From: Ophiothrix spiculata
Lineage: Eukaryota > Echinodermata > Ophiuroidea > Amphilepidida > Ophiotrichidae
Strand: one strand, 5' to 3'
Assembly: GCA_000969725.1 (NCBI GenBank)
Contig: JXSR01S011544.1
DNA length: 22,812 bases
Both the position numbers and the translations under genes were made by a program. The notes beneath the pieces are model-generated. The model was not told the origin of the DNA. It worked only from the letters and a program-made list of their open reading frames with translations, and searched no databases. Below are positions 19,476 to 22,812 of the stretch, in pieces. Positions within the stretch are counted from its first letter, which is position 1; each line of letters opens with the position of its first letter.

Positions 19476-21417
19476 CAGCTTGTCCCTATATAAATGCAAC
19501 GACCAAATAAACAAATATTAAAAATAGTTGCCATAGTAATATATGTTTTTCAAAAGTGGACTGGTGAGTAATTACAACATCTACATGCTTTTTATCCTGT
19601 TTAGTTTGGCCACTCCCGTCCAGAGATAAGAAGAATTTAAGAAAGCCCTTTAAATTTACTTTTGTCTGATTTGTGAGATTAGATTCCATCTAAAGTGATC
19701 AGAACGTGAAATGAGGAGAATATGGCGGTATTCTGCAACCAACAAGAGCACAATCAACCCAAACAAATCTTACCTAAACTGTACCTAACATAAACTGATA
19801 TTTTAAGTTCATCTTTAACTAAAACAGGTCTAAATTTTCAAATTAAAGTACGGATCTTCATGATACTCCCATATTCATTGAATTTGTTACTTCTGGTGAG
19901 ACAATCGGGTAGTTTAGGATCCAATTTTCACTAAAAGAATCGAAAAAAATATCATAATGAAAGATGTCAACCAAATAATACAGTAATTCCTGTAAGTCTT
20001 TTACAGAAACCAAAGAAAAAACGGAAGACAAGAAGTTTAAGAACTCAAGTAAGTTAGGGATTCATCTGGCCCGTCAAGGGGACGCAACAACCTGCTTTAA
20101 TAATACCAGCATATCATCATTAAATTGGATCATTATGCCATGAAATGAGTTCAAGGGGTGCTTCTTCTAATCATGTAATGTTTTTTAGCAATTTAAATTC
20201 AACGTGCGCTCCACTACATCACCAATGGTGAATCTTTACAGATTAACAAATCAGACCTTTAAAATGTTTCGTGTCTTTACAAAATATACAGTAACTTTTA
20301 ATTCAGAGATCCAAATTGCACAAAACAAAAATCTTGTAAAACCAATGGTTTATATTACAGCTTGTCCCAATATTAATGCAACGAGCAAATAAAAAATAGT
20401 AAAAAATGGTTTCCAAAAGATTAAATCATAGTGATATATGTTTTTCAAAAGTAGAGTAAATACTCTACAACATGCTTTTTGTCCCGTTTCATTGTACCAT
20501 TCCAGTCCAAAGATATGGAGAATTTAAAAAAGCCCTTTAAATCAACTTTGGTCCGATTTGTAAGTTTACACTTCCAGCTAAAGAAATGCAAACTTAAAAT
20601 GAAGAGAATTCTGCAAGCAACTGGAGCAGAATCAATCCAAACCAATCTTACCTCACCTATACCTAACATTAAGTGATATTTTAAGTTCAGTTTTAACTTA
20701 AATTTGTCAAAATGTTCAATTAAAGTACGGATCTTCCTGATACTCTCATATTCTTTGACTCTGTTACTTTTGGTGGAAAATTCGGGTAGTTTAGGATACA
20801 ATTTCTACCAAAAGAGTCGAAAAAAAGGATTCTAATGAAAGATGTCAACCAATAATAAGTCTTTAACCGAAACTACGGAAGAAAACTGAAGACAAAGGAG
20901 TTTAAGACCTAATGATTCATCTGGCCCGTCAAGGGGACGCAACAGGTTGACTAAACCAGGCGCAACACTTTGCTTAATATCAGAAGATCATCATTTAATT
21001 GAGTCCTTATGTCATGAAATGGGTTCAAGGGATGCTTCTCCTAATTTTGTGATGTTTTTAGAAATTTCCATTCAACGTGAGCCCAATGACGTCACCAGAG
21101 GTAAAACTTTACAGATTAACAAATCAGACCACCAAAATGTTTCTGGTCTTTACAAAATGTGCAATAACTTTTGATTCACAGATCCAAATTAAACAAATCA
21201 AAAATCTTGTAAAAGCCAATGGTCTACTCTATAATTTTATAGTAACGTTTTTTCACCATTGTGTTCTGTTCTCTAAAAATAAAAGTTCAAAGTTCGTTGC
21301 GTTTTTTGTGGGACACCCTGTATATTGTTATAACGTTTGCTCGAAATTTTGCTCTGTTTTTTCATGTTTTTCAAAAGAAAAGTTCAAAGTTTGTTGCGTT
21401 TTTATTGGGACACCCTG
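19476..21417. mobile_element. Mariner-like TIR element E1, split by E2
   Basis: The left end is CAGCTTGTCCCTATATAAAT (19476) and the right end, read inwards from 21417, is CAGGGTGTCCCAATAAAAAC. TA flanks both (19474-19475 and 21418-21419). Unit 1 has GGATAAACAGTATGG at the same position (about 10792-10806) without the insertion. The body is interrupted at 20357 by a second element of the same family and resumes at 21323; without it E1 is about 977 bp. CAGGGTGTCCCA ends with TA targets fit Tc1/mariner-type elements. There is no transposase, only short frames on both strands, so it is non-autonomous. Confidence 0.85.
20358..21320. mobile_element. Mariner-like TIR element E2, nested in E1
   Basis: The left end CAGCTTGTCCCAATATTAAT (20358) and the right end GTGGGACACCCTG (to 21320) are flanked by TA (20356-20357 and 21321-21322). 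The 963-bp body aligns along its length with E1 in the same orientation; shared landmarks are AAAGCCCTTTAAAT, AAAGTACGGATCTTC, AAGATGTCAACCAA, CCGTCAAGGGGACGCAAC and TTTACAGATTAACAAATCAG. E1 sequence continues on both sides of it, so E2 jumped into an existing copy of its own family near that copy's right end. Short frames are partly shared by E1 and E2, but none has transposase motifs I recognise. Confidence 0.88.
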
Positions 21418-21448
21418 TATGGTTACTGAAACATTATAGAGCTGTAAG

Positions 21449-21722
21449 CAGGGCTTTGAAATCCGCGGTAACGCCGCCGCGTCGTTCCCAGAAAAAATCT
21501 GTAAGCTTAAAAAAATGATAATAAAATGTTAAAAAATAATAAAAATCACGGGAATTTTTGGCGACAGGTGATTTTTTTCTGGCATTTTTGAATGATCGAA
21601 AATAAATGAGCCAAATTTTGAGGTGAATGTCAAATTACCGTCAAAAACCAGCAATTCATGCATTTTTTCATAAAATTCTCATCAGCACAATAAAAGTTCC
21701 CGGAAAGGTTTATTTTTTTCTG
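21449..21722. mobile_element. 274-bp hAT-like insertion, GCTGTAAG target duplication
   Basis: The insert begins CAGGGCTTTGAAATCC and ends TTTTTTTCTG, flanked by a perfect 8-bp direct repeat GCTGTAAG (21441-21448 and 21723-21730). Unit 1 has a single GCTGTAAG at the homologous place (about 10823-10832), confirming insertion. CAG...CTG ends and 8-bp duplication point to the hAT superfamily. The right end shares only the outer CAG and an A-rich stretch with the left, so one terminus may have decayed. No transposase is encoded. Confidence 0.8.
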
Positions 21723-22660
21723 GCTGTAAGTATCTTAAATTAAAATATTTTAATATTTCTTGGAAGTTATAATGAGTAAATAGCGGATCAAATATTAAAC
21801 ACAAACACCTGCTGAGGAGTTGTTCTTTAAGCTCTTGTACCAGGCGAACCAGACGTTTTACAAAATTATCTAATGTCATATCCAAGAAACGCACCCCAAA
21901 CACCTGATATTCCATTTACTTTGACCAAGAAGCTGAGCAAGGTTTGCTATTCAAATGTTTGATTTTGGCTTCCACTAAATTTGTTTAGGAAATGTGATTT
22001 TTTTTTAAATAAAATTTGTTTCTTAGTATAAAAGTAATTGGACTAGAGTTAAAAGCTAAAGCTACTTTAAGTGTATATCAGTCGCTTGACATTCCCCTAA
22101 TAAGTAAATGAAACGTTTTACTTACTAGATTTAAGCATTATCTCATCAACAGTCAAGTCACAGCTTTCACGCGAATGACCAATGCACCTAAAAATATATG
22201 ACCTGTTTCGGTTTGTCTCTACATTTCACATTTACATCAATTAAAGGATATTTCCAACTGATCTAGTTTTTATCTATCCGACCTGAAAGTAAGAGTATTG
22301 CGTCACATTTACAGGAAAGAAAGACAACAAAGTACGGAAGTTGACTGAAAGAAAATGGACATTTAGATTTAAAACTGAACAGAATTTCAATTTGTTAAAA
22401 TAACATCCCCCAACACTTTGTTTGGATGTAGAGGCATTTCTTGTCTCATTTAAATGCTAAAGCATGTCATAGAATAACACATATAAAAGGTAGTTGATTG
22501 TATGTAAAATTAAATAAGAAAAATGAAAATAATAATAGGAAACTGATGATATTTTACCGAATATTGACAAAGCTTAGAATGGAATATTGCTTACTAACAT
22601 TAAAAGTAAAAAAACTATTACAATCTCGAAATGTCATTTAATTATCTGTTCAATGTTTTA

Positions 22661-22812
22661 AGGGAATGGGACAACTACTTCGAAGGCACCCTTCCAGCCT
22701 ACCTTTCATCTGTTTTACACATCTATAATCCACCCCGGACTTTACGTTCCGGCTCTCAAAGGATTCTCAAGATACCAAACTCAGATCTCAAATCTGCCGG
22801 TGAGCGTTCATT
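22661..22812 (+). pseudogene. C-terminal fragment of a second LINE family, runs off window
   Basis: Reading from about 22661 gives REWDNYFEGTLPAYLSSVL, then HIYNPPRTLRSGSQ and RILKIPNSDLKSAGERSF, open to the window end. This is the region downstream of reverse transcriptase in CR1/L2-type LINEs, where P-x-YL, LRS and K-x-x-GERSF (GDRSF) motifs are usual. It differs from the corresponding part of the LINE at 15511-16384, so it is another family. The match starts right where the R block ends, so the copy is 5' truncated or continues from an insertion border near 22655. The rest lies beyond the window, so whether it is intact downstream is unknown. Confidence 0.8.

Larger units (their letters stand above)
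18250..22650. repeat. R block of duplicated unit 2
   Basis: This is the counterpart of 9960-11740, expanded by insertions. Matching parts are 18250-18291, about 18765-19474, 21418-21448 and 21723-22650. They are separated by the palindrome cluster (18292-18751), the nested mariner-like pair (19476-21417) and a hAT-like insertion (21449-21722). It also has a G12 run (about 19080-19091) where unit 1 has none. The block ends near 22650, followed directly by a LINE fragment. No coding frame is conserved between the two copies. Confidence 0.85.

Noticed and set aside
20445..20801. 118-codon minus-strand frame in E2 as a transposase
   Set aside because: No catalytic DDE/D pattern or helix-turn-helix is visible and the E1 counterpart is much shorter and interrupted.

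Overview
The window looks like a non-coding, AT-rich stretch of animal nuclear DNA, most likely from an invertebrate. The reasons are a degenerate non-LTR (LINE) reverse transcriptase, many short TIR elements (MITEs), hAT-like insertions with 8-bp target duplications, Tc1/mariner-like insertions at TA, tRNA-derived remnants, and no ribosomal or operon structure. I found no host protein-coding gene I can support. The species cannot be read from the sequence; LINEs of these types are common in marine invertebrates, and that is only an inference.

Backbone: the main structure is an old, diverged tandem duplication. An 'L block' occurs at about 3960-4545 (short copy), 4640-8115 (unit 1) and 11755-16800 (unit 2). 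An 'R block' occurs at about 9960-11740 (unit 1) and 18250-22650 (unit 2). The order is L-R then L-R, so unit 1 spans about 4640-11740 and unit 2 about 11755-22650. R of unit 1 runs directly into L of unit 2. Alignments were made by eye; block edges are good to some tens of bases.

Insertions: the two units carry different mobile elements, so each often shows the empty site for the other. Unit 1 alone has a foldback element (5906-6067), a TA-flanked MITE with 68-bp TIRs (6277-6659) and a 671-bp TIR element (7349-8019). Unit 2 alone has a composite insertion with a hAT-like element and a tRNA-like remnant (about 12771-14020), a 5'-truncated LINE (about 15511-16450), a nested palindrome (18292-18751), a mariner-like element holding a second copy of its own family (19476-21417), and a small hAT-like insertion (21449-21722).

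Edges: 1-3960 holds two hairpin elements at the left end and otherwise unassigned AT-rich DNA. 8273-9960 and 16800-18250 are unassigned apart from a tRNA-like remnant and a less AT-rich block. The right end (22661-22812) enters a second LINE family that continues outside the window.
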